Below, in pieces: positions 53,286-63,511 of a stretch of 64,000 nucleotides of DNA. The stretch covers positions 110,698,489 through 110,762,488 of the forward strand of contig JAKSZU010000004.1 in the NCBI GenBank assembly GCA_026018925.1, read 5' to 3'. Numbering within the stretch: position 1 is the first letter of the stretch; every line of letters begins with the position of its first letter. The position numbers and the translations under genes are program-made. Source of the stretch: Tupaia tana. Lineage: Eukaryota; Chordata; Mammalia; Scandentia; Tupaiidae. The notes under the pieces are model-generated. The model had not been told where the DNA came from. It saw nothing but the letters and a program-made list of their open reading frames with translations, and made no database searches.

Positions 53286-53560
53286 GGGGAACAAAGCATG
53301 TTACAACATGGATACATCTCAAGAAAACATTATACTGAATGAAGGAAGTAGTTACAAAATACTGAATGTTGTATAATTCCATTTATATGGAATTTATGAA
53401 AAAGACAAAACTGTAACGATACGAGGCTGACCTTTGGATTGACACAGAAAGGGACAAGAAGGAAATTTATGGAATTCAGGCCTTTAATGAGGACTGCACA
53501 ACTGTGTGCATTTACTGAAACTCATCAAATTGTCACTTAACATTAGTGGATATTTTTTTT

Positions 53561-54689
53561 AAGCAGACCCTTTAAGAGCAATTTTACACCTGAAACCCAC
53601 TAAAATTAGTGGATTTTGTACTTACATGATTTCTACCTCCGTAAAGTTGTTCAAATGTCACCAAACTGTATACTTATAATATGTACATTGATACTCTATG
53701 CAAAGTTGACAGGCTTTTTTTTTTTTCTTTTTTTTTTAAAGAAAAAGGGCAGGCAACCTCGGGCCATTTGCAGCCCTTTTGTAACTTTGAGGGAATGAAC
53801 CTGAGAAGAAAGATGGACAAAATATGTCCCCAAGGATCTCCATTGCGATGTCAGTGTAACCAGCTCCAGGGCTGCCCTTTCTCAGAATTGGTTAGGATGC
53901 GAGACGTTGATACACAGTAAGTGAACATGCCACCTGTGCCTAAGTGATAAACAGTTCATCCCTACAGCATTACAGTAGATGCTTGAGAGGGTTTTAGGGT
54001 GACGGTAGACTACCTCACTCAACTCCTCCCCTGCTGACATACATTCGTGTTACTTGTAGTTGTTTCATTATTACAAATCATGTTGCAAGCAGTGCTCCTG
54101 TAATTATTCCTTTTATTGTATGAGTCATTTTATTGTACTCTTTGTAAGTTACTTTTTCTCTTCTTTTTTTCTTTTTTTAATGTATTTCTTCTGTGAGTGA
54201 GACAGACAGAAAAGAAAGAGCACTTCCAACAAGTTTCGACGCCATGATCTGCCCCCAGTCCCAGCCAGTCTTGGGCATGAGCAGGACTCAGAAAGGTCCA
54301 GAGGTGACCTCGAGCCTCCCCGTGTGGGATAGGTTCACAGTGTTGCATTTTACCCCTGCTCCATCATCCCGCCCCACTGAATTACATGTTACTTGTCAAA
54401 TTTTAATCTTTAACTGTCTTTTTCCTTTTATAGTTTTTTCCTTTGGAGAGGATATTAATTGCTTTTCTATCAGCTATGTCCTTCCACATCCATTCTCTTA
54501 AATTACCCCCCAACTATCTTTAGTGCATTTTCTGGCAATGAACTCTAAACTATTGATGGGGTGTTAGTTTTAGTCATTCCTTACCCTTGCTGGGAGGCAT
54601 TGCCACATGAACAGAAGAAACACTAATTATTTGCCCGCCAGGTCACCTGGGCTTGCATTCTACCCCTCCATGTACTTGGTCTGAGACTT
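53561..54689. other. Unassigned 1.1 kb
   Basis: Apart from T-rich and A-rich runs near 53715-53750 and 54155-54180 no repeat is recognised. A 102-codon plus-strand frame (54193-54501) resembles nothing known to me. Confidence 0.3.
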
Positions 54690-54842
54690 TGTGCGAGATA
54701 CGCAGCACAGGTGTGCGCCCCAAATCCCGAAAGGAGGGAGACAGAGGAGTGGGACTGCAGCATGACCGTGCCCCATGGGGTGCTTTCTCTTTCCCTCTCT
54801 CTGTCTCTGAGAACACGCACACATGTCCTCTGACAAAAACGG
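54690..54842 (+). mobile_element. SINE fragment (subfamily D, head missing or destroyed)
   Basis: 'CGCCCCAAATCCCGAAAGGAGG' to 'CATGTCCTCTGACAAAAAC' is the 3' two-thirds of the family. Confidence 0.8.
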
Positions 54843-55035
54843 GGGTGGTACTAATACCTACTTCATAAGGCCATTATTATTTACCACCATTAAAGATGCG
54901 CGTATGTGGAAGGCCCTCCGTGTGTCTCTGGCACATTGTCACTCCTCCGACGTGCTCTGCTCTTTTCATCTTGTTTACGAAGGCCTTCTGTCCTCACAGT
55001 CACAGATTTCTTCCTGTGATGCTTTTTGCCCATTT

Positions 55036-55222
55036 TTAAAAGAATTATTTTTAACTTATTTATTATTATTATTAACTTATTTATTATTATTATTAATTTT
55101 TAAGTTTTCTATAGGGCACTTGCTCTCCCAGAGAGAGAGAGAGAGAGAGAGAGAAAGTGAGAAAGCAAGCCTCCAAGTCCAAGATTCAAACCACGGTCCA
55201 GCACCTTAACCTCCATACCCCT
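55036..55222 (-). mobile_element. tRNA-derived SINE, short subfamily C
   Basis: Long tail of TTTATTATTATTA units, (GA)n at 55130-55153, head 'GTCCAGCACCTTAACCTCCAT'. Confidence 0.88.
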
Positions 55223-55461
55223 TTGTGTTTGTTGGTTTGCCTGTTTGTATTTTCAATGATTAGCTCCTTAGTTTTCTGGGATTCACATCCGAGTGGTGGA
55301 AGTGTTTCTCTCTATGTATGTCCCCCCCCACTTTCAGGGCAGTTCCCTTGGCCTTGCATTCGCAGCGTGTGGGCCCTGCTTCCCTGGCTAAGTGCCGTGT
55401 TTCCTTATACCAAATTGGCACGAACAGGCTGGGTGGGGTCTTAGGCACTTGCCTTTCTTTT
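55223..55461. other. Unassigned spacer
   Basis: Nothing recognised. A short minus-strand frame at 55260-55448 is unconvincing. Confidence 0.3.
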
Positions 55462-55720
55462 TATTTTTTCCAATTTGCTACAGGGCACATGCACCAGACA
55501 AAGAGAGACAGAAAGAGAGGAAAAGTAAGAACCAAACCCTCTCCCCCTAGGGAGGATGGCCACACCACAATCCCTTCTCCTCCATTTTCCTCTTGGGATT
55601 GTGGGCGTGCACACACACTTACCCCTAGCGTGTTTTCCAAGTCACTGATTCCAGGACTCCAACCATGAAGTCAGCCACGGGGGATGCAACCACCTTACCC
55701 ACCACGCCTCTGACTGGCCC
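55462..55720 (-). mobile_element. tRNA-derived SINE (subfamily B)
   Basis: TSD GGCACTTGCCTTTC / GACACTTGTTTTTC, diverged. Head 'CCCACCACGCCTCTGACTGGCCC'. Confidence 0.88.
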
Positions 55721-56721
55721 GACACTTGTTTTTCCTTTTTTTCTGACATACGAATTTTATTAAAGATTGGTCTCTTGAATAAAGACCAGCTATTTCCTTT
55801 TAACTTTTTGAAATTTATTATTATTATTTTGTACATTCAATTGCATATATATCACTTGACTTGTAAAGAGAATTTACCCAACACGAACTACACCTCAGAC
55901 CAGTCCAGTAGATAATATTACATACATAATCATTAACAGGTAATAAACCATTTCTGTGTCCCACAAATGTCTTACCTCTCCACTTTTTCTCACTAATTTC
56001 CTTCCCTATGCTCTTCCCCTCTCCCATCCTCCTTCCACAGCCTCCAGTGTCTATGACAATTTTCACTGCTTTTATGTCCTCCAGTCTCTCAGTCTCTACC
56101 ATAGAATGTGGATGGTTGGTATATGTTAAGTGGGGACATGCAATGTCTCTTTCATAGCCTGCCTTGCTTCACTCAGCAATAAATCTTCCCTATTTGACCT
56201 CTTTCTATCAAATGTCAGGATCTTGTTGTTCTTTTAATGGCTGAGTAGTATTCCATGGAGTATGCATGGCACACCTTTTTAATCCATTCCTCTATTCATG
56301 GACATTCGGGTTGGTTCCACGCCTTAGCAATCATGAATGATACCACAATTAACACGGATGTGCAAGCGCTTTTCCAGCGGAGCACTCTCCTGCCCTTGGG
56401 GTAGATCCCCAGGAGTGGGATTGCGGGATCACATGGTAGTCCTGTTTGTAGATCTCTGAGGAACCTCTATAATGTTTTCTGGACCAATTTATGTTCCCAC
56501 CAACAATGTAGAAGAGTTCCCCTTTCACCACAACCCCGCCAATACTTATCAACTTCTGTATTTTTAATCTTTGCCATTCTGACAGGGCTAGGTGGTATCT
56601 CATTGTGGTTTTCGTCTGCATCTCCCTTCTGATGAGGGATGTTGAGCATTTTTTCATATGCTTTTTGGCTGTTTGTATGTCTTCCTTAGAGAGTTTTTCG
56701 TTCAGCTCCTTTTCCGATCTT

Positions 56722-56890
56722 ATTTTAAATAATTGTTTTATATAACTTTGTTTATTCTAATTTGATCAGGGAGGGACAGAGTAAAAGAGAGAGAGGGAAA
56801 GTGAGAAAGCAAGTTGCCAGGTCTGAATTTGAACCATGGCCATCCATGTGGGAGTCCAGTGCCTTTAACCACCATGCCAACTGCTGGTCC
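56722..56890 (-). mobile_element. tRNA-derived SINE, short subfamily C, in the L1
   Basis: From 'TAATTGTTTTATATAACTTTG' tail to head 'CCACCATGCCAACTGCTGGTCCC'. Confidence 0.9.
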
Positions 56891-57141
56891 CCATTCTCCC
56901 ATCTTTTAATTGGGTTAAGTATTTTTTTTTCCAGGTAATCCGCTTGAGTTCCCTGTGTATTCTGGTTATCAGTTCCTTATCTGAGGCATAATTTACAAAA
57001 ATATCATCCCATCTCGAGAGTTTTTGATTCACACTAATTACTGTGTCTTTAGCTGTGCAGAAATTGCTTAATCTGATGTAATCCCACTTGTCTATTTTGG
57101 GGATTATTTCCTGTGTTTTGGGGTCTTATTAAAGAAGTCAT

Positions 57142-58481
57142 CGGGCTGCAGGAGAAGATGGCGCTCTCCACAGATGGATTATGAAAACAGAATATATAGC
57201 CTGAAAGTACAATGTGGACCTAAATACCCAAAAGTTCCTCCATCAGTTAGATTTGAAACAAAAATTAATATGAATGGAATAAAGAATTCCAGTGGGATGA
57301 TGTATTCATCGAGCATACCAATGTTAGCCAAATGACGAAACTCTTACATTGTCAAAGTCATCCTTCAAGAGTTATGACATCTGATTATGTCCAGAGAAAA
57401 TACGAGGCTTCCATAGCCACAGAAGGACAAGCATACAGGTCATTTTAGAAGATCTCAAATTTGTCTTTAATCAACAACCTTTTACTCATACAAACGTTCT
57501 GATTAAATATCACAATGCAAATACCCGCACATAAGGAAAAGAGCTCCAGCTGGTAAACACGACTGGCCATTTGGAAGAAGGTATTTAATATATGTACACC
57601 CATTGTGTTTTCCAGTAACAAGAGACAAAAGAAAGCACAATCTTTTTTCTCTTGTTAAGGCACTGTCATTAAACATACTCGAAATAGAATTTGAGTTTTC
57701 AAGATGAAAGCATGGCAAGAAATGTCAGATGGCAGTGGTGTAAGCATGTGTGTTTCTAAAAAGTAAAAAATCCCAAGAATGAAAAACAGACATGGCATGC
57801 TTTGTTCATCTCGCTTAGTCAAAGAGCTGCAGTTGAAATTGTTTAAGGTAGCAAGTACAACGAATGTTGTCACAAATTGTGTTAATTTTTGCAGTGGTGT
57901 GCGTTCTGACTACTAGTAATATCAAAAATAGGTTTGAGGGACCAGCAGTTAGTGTAATGGCTATGTTGCTGGACTCCCATGTAGTTGACTGCGGTTCGAG
58001 TCCTGGACCCGGTGGCTTAAACTCAAGCCGGGCACGTGTCCGTACGTGCCTAGAATCCCGAGAGGAGAATGGAGGAGAAGGGATTGCAGTGTGGCCATCC
58101 CCCCTGGGGGGTGATTTCTCGCTTTCTGTCTCTCTGTCTCTCTCTGTCTGTCTGGTGAGCGCACGCAACCTATAGCAAAAGCCTCTCCAAAAAAAGAAAG
58201 AAAAAATAGGTTTGAGATTGTTTTGATATCTGTATTTATAATAAAAAAGTTAGGGGGGTGTATCAATGAATTTCTGTTAAAAGCTGTTCCTGTGTGTTAC
58301 ATGTAGCAGACATGGTAAATATTTGTTTACAGTTTTGTTCAACACACTGTGCATTTAAGTTAAAGTGAAGTCAGCAAAAAAGGAAATAGGAGTATGGATA
58401 TGTCATTTTGAGATTAAAGTTTGCCTTAAAATGTAAATAAAATGTGGAAGGTGTCCTCAAAAAAAAAGAAAAGAAAAAAGT
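57142..58481 (+). pseudogene. UBE2V2: UBE2V2 (MMS2) processed pseudogene
   Basis: UBE2V2 is the catalytically inactive E2 variant that partners UBE2N to build Lys63-linked ubiquitin chains. The copy starts with 5'-UTR-like 'CGGGCTGCAGGAGAAG' and an ATG at 57158 (ATGGCGCTCTCCACAG, exon 1), then jumps to the equivalent of [25 protein letters not shown] and [12 protein letters not shown]. Roughly 45 codons between these points are absent. Frameshifts and stops follow, with recognisable 3' coding matches to about 57450, then a long 3' UTR and a mixed A-tail (58459-58480). TSD AAAGAAGTCAT (57131-57141) and AAAAGTCAT (58482-58490). The NINMNGI/NSSGM pattern favours UBE2V2 over UBE2V1. A young SINE lies in the 3' UTR. 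Confidence 0.93.
57939..58201 (+). mobile_element. Young tRNA-derived SINE in the UBE2V2 retrocopy
   Basis: Perfect TSD AAAAATAGGTTTGAG (57924-57938 and 58202-58216). Third level of nesting here: SINE in retrocopy in L1. Confidence 0.97.
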
Positions 58482-59135
58482 AAAAGTCATCTTTGCCTAC
58501 CCCAATGACTCCCAGAGTTTCCCCAGAGTTTTCCACCAGTAGTTTTATAGTTTGAGGTCATAGTTTAGATCTTTGATCCATTTTGAGTTGATTATTCTTA
58601 ATGGTGAAAGATGAGGGTCCAGGTTCATCTTTCTGCAGGTAATACCCAGTTTTTCCAGCACAATTTGCAAAAGGGATTTTCTTTTTTCCCACTGCATCGA
58701 CTGGTACCATTTGTCGAAAATCAGTTAGCTGTATGTTTTGGGGTTTATTTCTGGGGCTTCTATTTTATTCCATTGGTCCACATGTCTATTTTTATGCCAA
58801 TACCATGCTGTTTTGATTATTACAGCTTTGTAATATATTTTGGGATCAGGGAGTGAGTGAGATGCCACCCACTCTACTCTTCTTGCATTGGATCATTTTG
58901 GCCATATGAGATTTTTTTATGACTCCAGACAAATTCTATGATTGTCTTTTCTAGATCTGTGAAGACTTTCTCTGGTAATTTGATTGGAATTGTGCTAAAT
59001 ATGTAGATTAATTTGGGTAGAATTGTCATTTTGATTATGTTAATTCTTCCAATCCAGGAGCATGGGATGTCCTTCCACTTTTTTTGTGTCATTTTCAATA
59101 TCCTTTTTTTTTTTTAAGATTTTCATAGTTTTCTT

Positions 59136-59404
59136 TTTTTTTTTTTTTTTGGAGAGATTTTCACTATAGGGCACGTGCACTCGTCAGACAGACAGAGAGA
59201 GACATTAGAGACAGAAAGCGAGAAATCACCCCCCAGGGGGGATGGTCACGCCGCAATCCCTTCTCCTCCACTCTCCTCTCGGGATCTTGGGCACGCACGC
59301 ACACGCACCCGGCGTGAGTTTTAAGCCACTGGGTCCAGGATGCGAACCGCGGTCGACTACATGGGAGTCCAGCGACATAGCCATTACGCTAACTGCTGGT
59401 TCCC
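59136..59404 (-). mobile_element. Young tRNA-derived SINE (subfamily A)
   Basis: The 19-bp perfect TSD AGATTTTCATAGTTTTCTT (59117-59135, 59405-59423) is one of the longest in the window. CpGs intact. Confidence 0.98.
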
Positions 59405-59815
59405 AGATTTTCATAGTTTTCTTTGTAAAGGTCTTTGACTGCCTTGGTTAGGTTTATCCCTAGGTATCTTATATATTTTGTGGCCATGGTAAAAGGAATT
59501 CCTTTCTTCACTTCTACCTCAGTTATCTTTCTCATTGTATAAAGAAATGTAGTGTTTTGTATGTGGATTTTGTAACCTGCCACTTTATCATATTCATGTA
59601 TTACTTCGAGAAGTTTTTCATGAATACCTTTGGGTCTTCAATGTACACCATCACGTCATCTGAAAATAAAGATATTTTCAATTCTTCTCTCCCTATTTAA
59701 ATGCCTTTTATATTATCCTCTTTTCTGATTGCATTGGCTAGGACTTCAGCACTGTATTGAAAAGGAGTGGAGAAAGTGGGCAGCCTTGTCCCAGTTCTTT
59801 TGGTGGAAGGAGGAG

Positions 59816-60242
59816 ATGATTGGCGATCTGTCTGCTGCCCTACCTCCCTGATAGTCAGCAACCTACACTGTTGTCTCCAGACTTGGATAATTCAAAGCCC
59901 TCCCAGTTTCTAGAGAACAGGTCTAGGGGCTGAGCTGCTAAACTTCCGGTGAGGAAGACAGAAGGGGTCCGAATGCTGTGTACTCCAGGAAATGCTGAAA
60001 TCTGAGGACTCAGGCGTGTGGCAGGGGAAGAGCCACAGTCTCTTGCACATCAGTGTCCCTGCCGCTAGTGCAGCCAGGCCTGCTGCTGGTGCAGGGAGTG
60101 GGGAAAGGAGGGCTTCTCCAAGTCCCAGTGAACACACCTGAGAGTTCCAAGGTGTGTGGAGATGGATGGACCACCCTTTGCAGCACAACCTCCCTGACGC
60201 TTGCTTTTCAATATTGACCCAATTTTTTCAAAGGAATGATAG
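59816..60242. other. Unassigned spacer
   Basis: GC-rich around 59930-60180, with a 92-codon minus-strand frame of no recognisable identity. Confidence 0.3.
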
Positions 60243-60434
60243 AATTCTTTAATTGTTAATTTATTTGACTTTATTTATTATTAATGTTATTTTTTAATTT
60301 GCTATAGGGAGCATGCACTTGCCAGAGAGAGACAAAGAGGCCAAGTGAGAAAGCAAGTCAGCAGGTATGGGACTCGAACCGTGGCTGTCCACGTGGAAGT
60401 CCAGCACCTTAACCACCACACCACCTCTGGCCCC
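60243..60434 (-). mobile_element. tRNA-derived SINE, short subfamily C
   Basis: Tail 'TTTATTTGACTTTATTTATTA', body 'GCAAGTCAGCAGGTATGGGA', head 'CACACCACCTCTGGCCCC'. Its last bases form part of the U6 target duplication. Confidence 0.92.
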
Positions 60435-60462
60435 TGATCTAATTTTTTTTTTTTTTTAACGC

Positions 60463-60513
60463 AAAAAATATGGAACGCTTCACGAATTTGCGTGTCATCC
60501 TTGCACAGGGGCC

Positions 60514-60563
<50 letters not shown>

Positions 60564-60570
60564 TGAGCAC
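60463..60570 (-). ncRNA. RNU6 (pseudogene): U6 snRNA pseudogene (retroposed)
   Basis: U6 is the spliceosomal RNA that forms the catalytic core with U2. The full 107-nt length is present on the minus strand, from GTGCTCACTTCGGCAGCACA to GCGTTCCATATTTTTT, with two differences I can see from the mammalian consensus (CTCA for CTCG near the 5' end, CTGTGC for CTGCGC). A GCGTT linker and an A-run follow its 3' end. A perfect 16-bp TSD (CCCCTGATCTAATTTT, 60431-60446 and 60571-60586) shows L1-mediated insertion. No U6-type upstream promoter (TATA or proximal element) lies before it; only SINE-flanking DNA does. So it is probably silent. Confidence 0.95.
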
Positions 60571-60716
60571 CCCCTGATCTAATTTTAAGCCTGCACCAAC
60601 ATCCAACTCTTTTATTACTGTTACTTTACATTCTCACTGCTTCTACTTTTTAAAAACTAAGCTATTCACTTTACTATTATTCTGTAAAACTCTACGAAAC
60701 ATCTTAGAACTTTTGG

Positions 60717-60958
60717 AACCAGCAGTTGATGTAATGGCTATGTTGCTGGACTCGCATGTAGTTGACCGCAGTTCAAGTCCTGGACCTGGTGGCTTAAATT
60801 CATGCCAGGCGCATGTGCGTGTGTGCCCAAGATCCTGAGAATGGAGGAGAAGGGATTGCAGCGTGGCCATCCCCCCGGGGGGTGATTTCTCTCTTTCTGT
60901 CTCTCTGTCTTTCTGGTGAGCGCATGCGCCCTATAGCAAAAACTTCTCCAAAAAAAAA
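60717..60958 (+). mobile_element. tRNA-derived SINE (subfamily A)
   Basis: Head 'GGAACCAGCAGTTGATGTAATGG'. TSD AGAACTTTTGG / AGAACTTTGAT. Confidence 0.93.
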
Positions 60959-61225
60959 AGAACTTTGATTAGGGTTATATTGATGTACATGACATCTTTA
61001 TGACATAATATATCTTTAAAATATATCTTCTACTTATTAATATCTTCTTTAATGGCCCAGAGTGACATTTTATGGTTTCTTCAAAAAATTTCACATATTT
61101 TTTTCACAAAACCATAAGATAACATAAACATTCCAGGTACATTTAGTATGAATCCCTTGGACCTGGATTCTACGTTATATATTTTGAATCATTATTACTA
61201 TCATATTAAAAAGATCTGTTTTTGT

Positions 61226-61490
61226 TTTAGTTTTTGTTTTTTGAGAGAGAGATTTTTCGCTGTAGGGCGCGTGCGCTCACAAGACAGACAGAGAGACAGA
61301 AAGTGAGAAATCACCCCCCCAGGGGGGATGGTCACGCCGCAATTCCTTCTCCTCCATTCTCCTCTCGGGATCTTGGGCACGCACGCACATGCGCCCAGCG
61401 TGAGTTTTAAGCCACCGGGTCTGGGACGCGAACCGCGGTCGACTACGTGGGAGTCCAGCGACATAGCCATTACGCTAACTGCTGGTTCCC
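61226..61490 (-). mobile_element. Very young tRNA-derived SINE (subfamily A)
   Basis: TSD AAAAGATCTGTTTTT at both ends. Nearly all CpGs are intact (e.g. GGGACGCGAACCGCGGTCGA), so probably among the most recent insertions here. Confidence 0.97.
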
Positions 61491-61689
61491 AAAAAAGATC
61501 TGTTTTTTTAAAATATAGGACTATAGCCACTCAACCTACTTCAGTTTCTTTTAATGTTAAATAGTTTGTTAATTAATTTATTGTGGTTTCAATTGGAATT
61601 TCACATTAGTATCAAATAATGATGTTTCACTTTTTTCCCAGTAGTATGGTTTATTTTTCTCATCTTATTTTGTCTTCTGCTCTGTTTTA

Positions 61690-61943
61690 TTATTTTTATT
61701 TATTTTTTGGAAATAGTTTTGTTGTACGGCACAAGCACTCACCAGAGAAACAGAAAGTGAGAGATTACTCCCCAGGGAGGATGGCCATGCCACAATCCCT
61801 TCTCCTCCATTCTCCTCTTGGGATTTTGGGCACACATGCACACGCGTGCAGTATGAGTTTGAAGCCACTGTGTCCAGGACTCAAACCATGGTCGGCCATG
61901 TGGGAGTCCTGTGATATAACCACTACACCATCTGCTTGCTCCC
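61690..61943 (-). mobile_element. tRNA-derived SINE (subfamily A/B)
   Basis: 'TTGTTGTACGGCACAAGCACTC' to 'CACTACACCATCTGCTTGCTCCC'. Confidence 0.9.
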
Positions 61944-61959
61944 TTCCTTTTTTATTATT

Positions 61960-62220
61960 TTGGATTTTATGAGAGATTTTTGCTATCGGGTGTGTGTGCT
62001 CACTGGAGAGACAGAGTGAGACAGACAGACAGAAAGGAAGAAATCACCCCCCCCCCCCAGAGTGGATGGCCATGCTCTTCTTCTTCAGTCTCCTCTAGAG
62101 ATTTTGGCATGCACACACATGCACCCAGCATGAGTTTGAAGCTACCAGGTCTGAGTCTCGAACCACAGTCAGCCATGTGGGAGTCCAGAGACACAACCAT
62201 TACAGCATCTGCTGGTCCCC
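61960..62220 (-). mobile_element. tRNA-derived SINE (subfamily A/B)
   Basis: 'GAGAGATTTTTGCTATCGGG' to 'CATTACAGCATCTGCTGGTCCCC'. Contains a C12-type run at about 62047-62058. Confidence 0.92.
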
Positions 62221-62229
62221 TCCTCTTTT

Positions 62230-63511
62230 ATTTTTAAGATTTATTTAGTTAGTTGTCCTGTGAAAGAGAGAGAAACAGAAAAGAGAGAGCGAGAGGGACA
62301 GCACCTAACAGGGTCCTCAAGCCACACTCCACCCCGCCTCTGCCAGCCCAGATGTTGGGGACACGAGTACCGTGAACATACAGGCTGAAATCCAGGACTT
62401 CCCCAGTGGCTCAGTTGCATTACCCGTGTTCCACTTTTTGATCCCTCCCCACTTTCATTTCCTAGTTTTTTAAGGAGTTCTAGCACAATGTTGAATATCA
62501 CAAATGAGAGCACTCACACTTCTGCTTTTCTTGACATTATGTTTGTGATACGACCCTGCTTGGTTCCTTTATCAGTGTAGGGAAAGTGTGTGCTTACCAG
62601 TGTTACCTCTCAGCACCCAGTTCTGCCCAGTGGAAAACGGTCTTGGCCCCGTAGATGTTTATGCTTTTCCAGCAAGCATGACGAGTGCTTTTGCCAACAG
62701 AGAACTCTGCAGAAGCACTGCAGGAGGAAGGTGTTTTTCTTCTTGGTTCTGTTACGCTTGCTGTCAGGCGTCCATAGACACCTGGCTAGAGACCTTTAGC
62801 ATGCTCCAGGCTCCCGCAGGCCCTGGCGGCCAGCCGTGCCCAGCCGTGGACAGCTCTCCTCGAGTTCCCACTCTTACTGGAGGCAGGTTTGTAGCTCAGT
62901 GCCTCTGGCTCCTGCAGCACCAGCAGCTCTTCGGGGCCCAGCACGGTGATCAGCAGTGCCCACTGGCCAGCAGCCTCCCCTGGCAGCCGCTCCTGGTGGC
63001 TTCACAGCGGAGCACCCGGGGTGGAGCTCTACTGTGTGCACAGCATTCCTGGCACCCGTCTACCCCCATTTTCAGAGGTGGACGTTTCAGTCTTCTATTG
63101 CTACTGCCGTCACCCCGTGGTAGGCCTCTGTCTCTCCCTCTGCGTGTGTGTGGCTGTTCCCTTTACACTCGCCCAGAGGTTTATGTCTTCGCCTCTGCCT
63201 GCTCTTCCTGCTTGCATGGAGTTTGATGGGCAAACGGAGATGGCAGCTGAGGGCCATCCAGGCCTTTCCTGGGAAATTGCCTCACCCTGAGCACTCACGC
63301 GACTTCCCCAGTCCAGGAACGGGAGGATGCTTTCCAAAGACACTGAAGTCTCAATAGTACTGCTGGAGTTGTCTGTTCATTCCTTCCTTTTAAAATTTTT
63401 TCCTTCATGTACTTTTCTGGCTATTGTTTGTTGCATGCACATTGCAATTGTGTACATTCTCAGTAAACTGACACTTTTATTATCATAAAATATCCCTCTT
63501 TATCTTTTGTA
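62230..63511. other. Unassigned 1.3 kb
   Basis: 62230-62300 is A/G-rich and may be a SINE tail. The plus-strand frame 62588-63226 (212 codons) is open but Cys/Ser/Leu-rich with no recognisable domain. A second open frame overlaps it in another phase at 62946-63290. Probably non-coding. Confidence 0.35.

Larger units (their letters stand above)
52240..53560 (+). mobile_element. Old L1, ORF2 C-terminus and 3' UTR
   Basis: The conserved stretch 'GAATAGATATTTCACAAAATG' through 'AAGATACCACTACAGACC', then after a SINE 'CCAGGAATAGAGAAAG' and 'CACTGTCAGTGGGAATG', then 'GGGACAAAGC...GATACATCTCAAGAAAAC' mark an old L1 in plus orientation. Interrupted by a (CA)n tract and two SINEs. Confidence 0.75.
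55800..59815 (-). mobile_element. 5'-truncated L1, minus strand, split by a UBE2V2 retrocopy
   Basis: Read on the minus strand from about 59815: RT domain (Ser-Asp-Asp where Ala-Asp-Asp is usual, near 59655), the 'GMGDVLPLF'-region equivalent near 59060, then a jump over the retrocopy (58481 to 57141), the ORF2 C-terminus (56660-56100) and 3' UTR to an A-rich end at about 55810. Frames are broken. Besides the retrocopy it hosts SINEs at 59136 (young) and 56722. Confidence 0.88.

Noticed and set aside
60463..60570. Functional U6 gene
   Set aside because: TSD, A-run after the 3' end, and lack of the external pol III promoter elements that real U6 genes need.
62588..63226. 212-codon plus-strand open frame
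   Set aside because: A second phase is also open over much of it, the composition is odd (Cys, Ser, Leu), no domain is visible and it has no convincing promoter.
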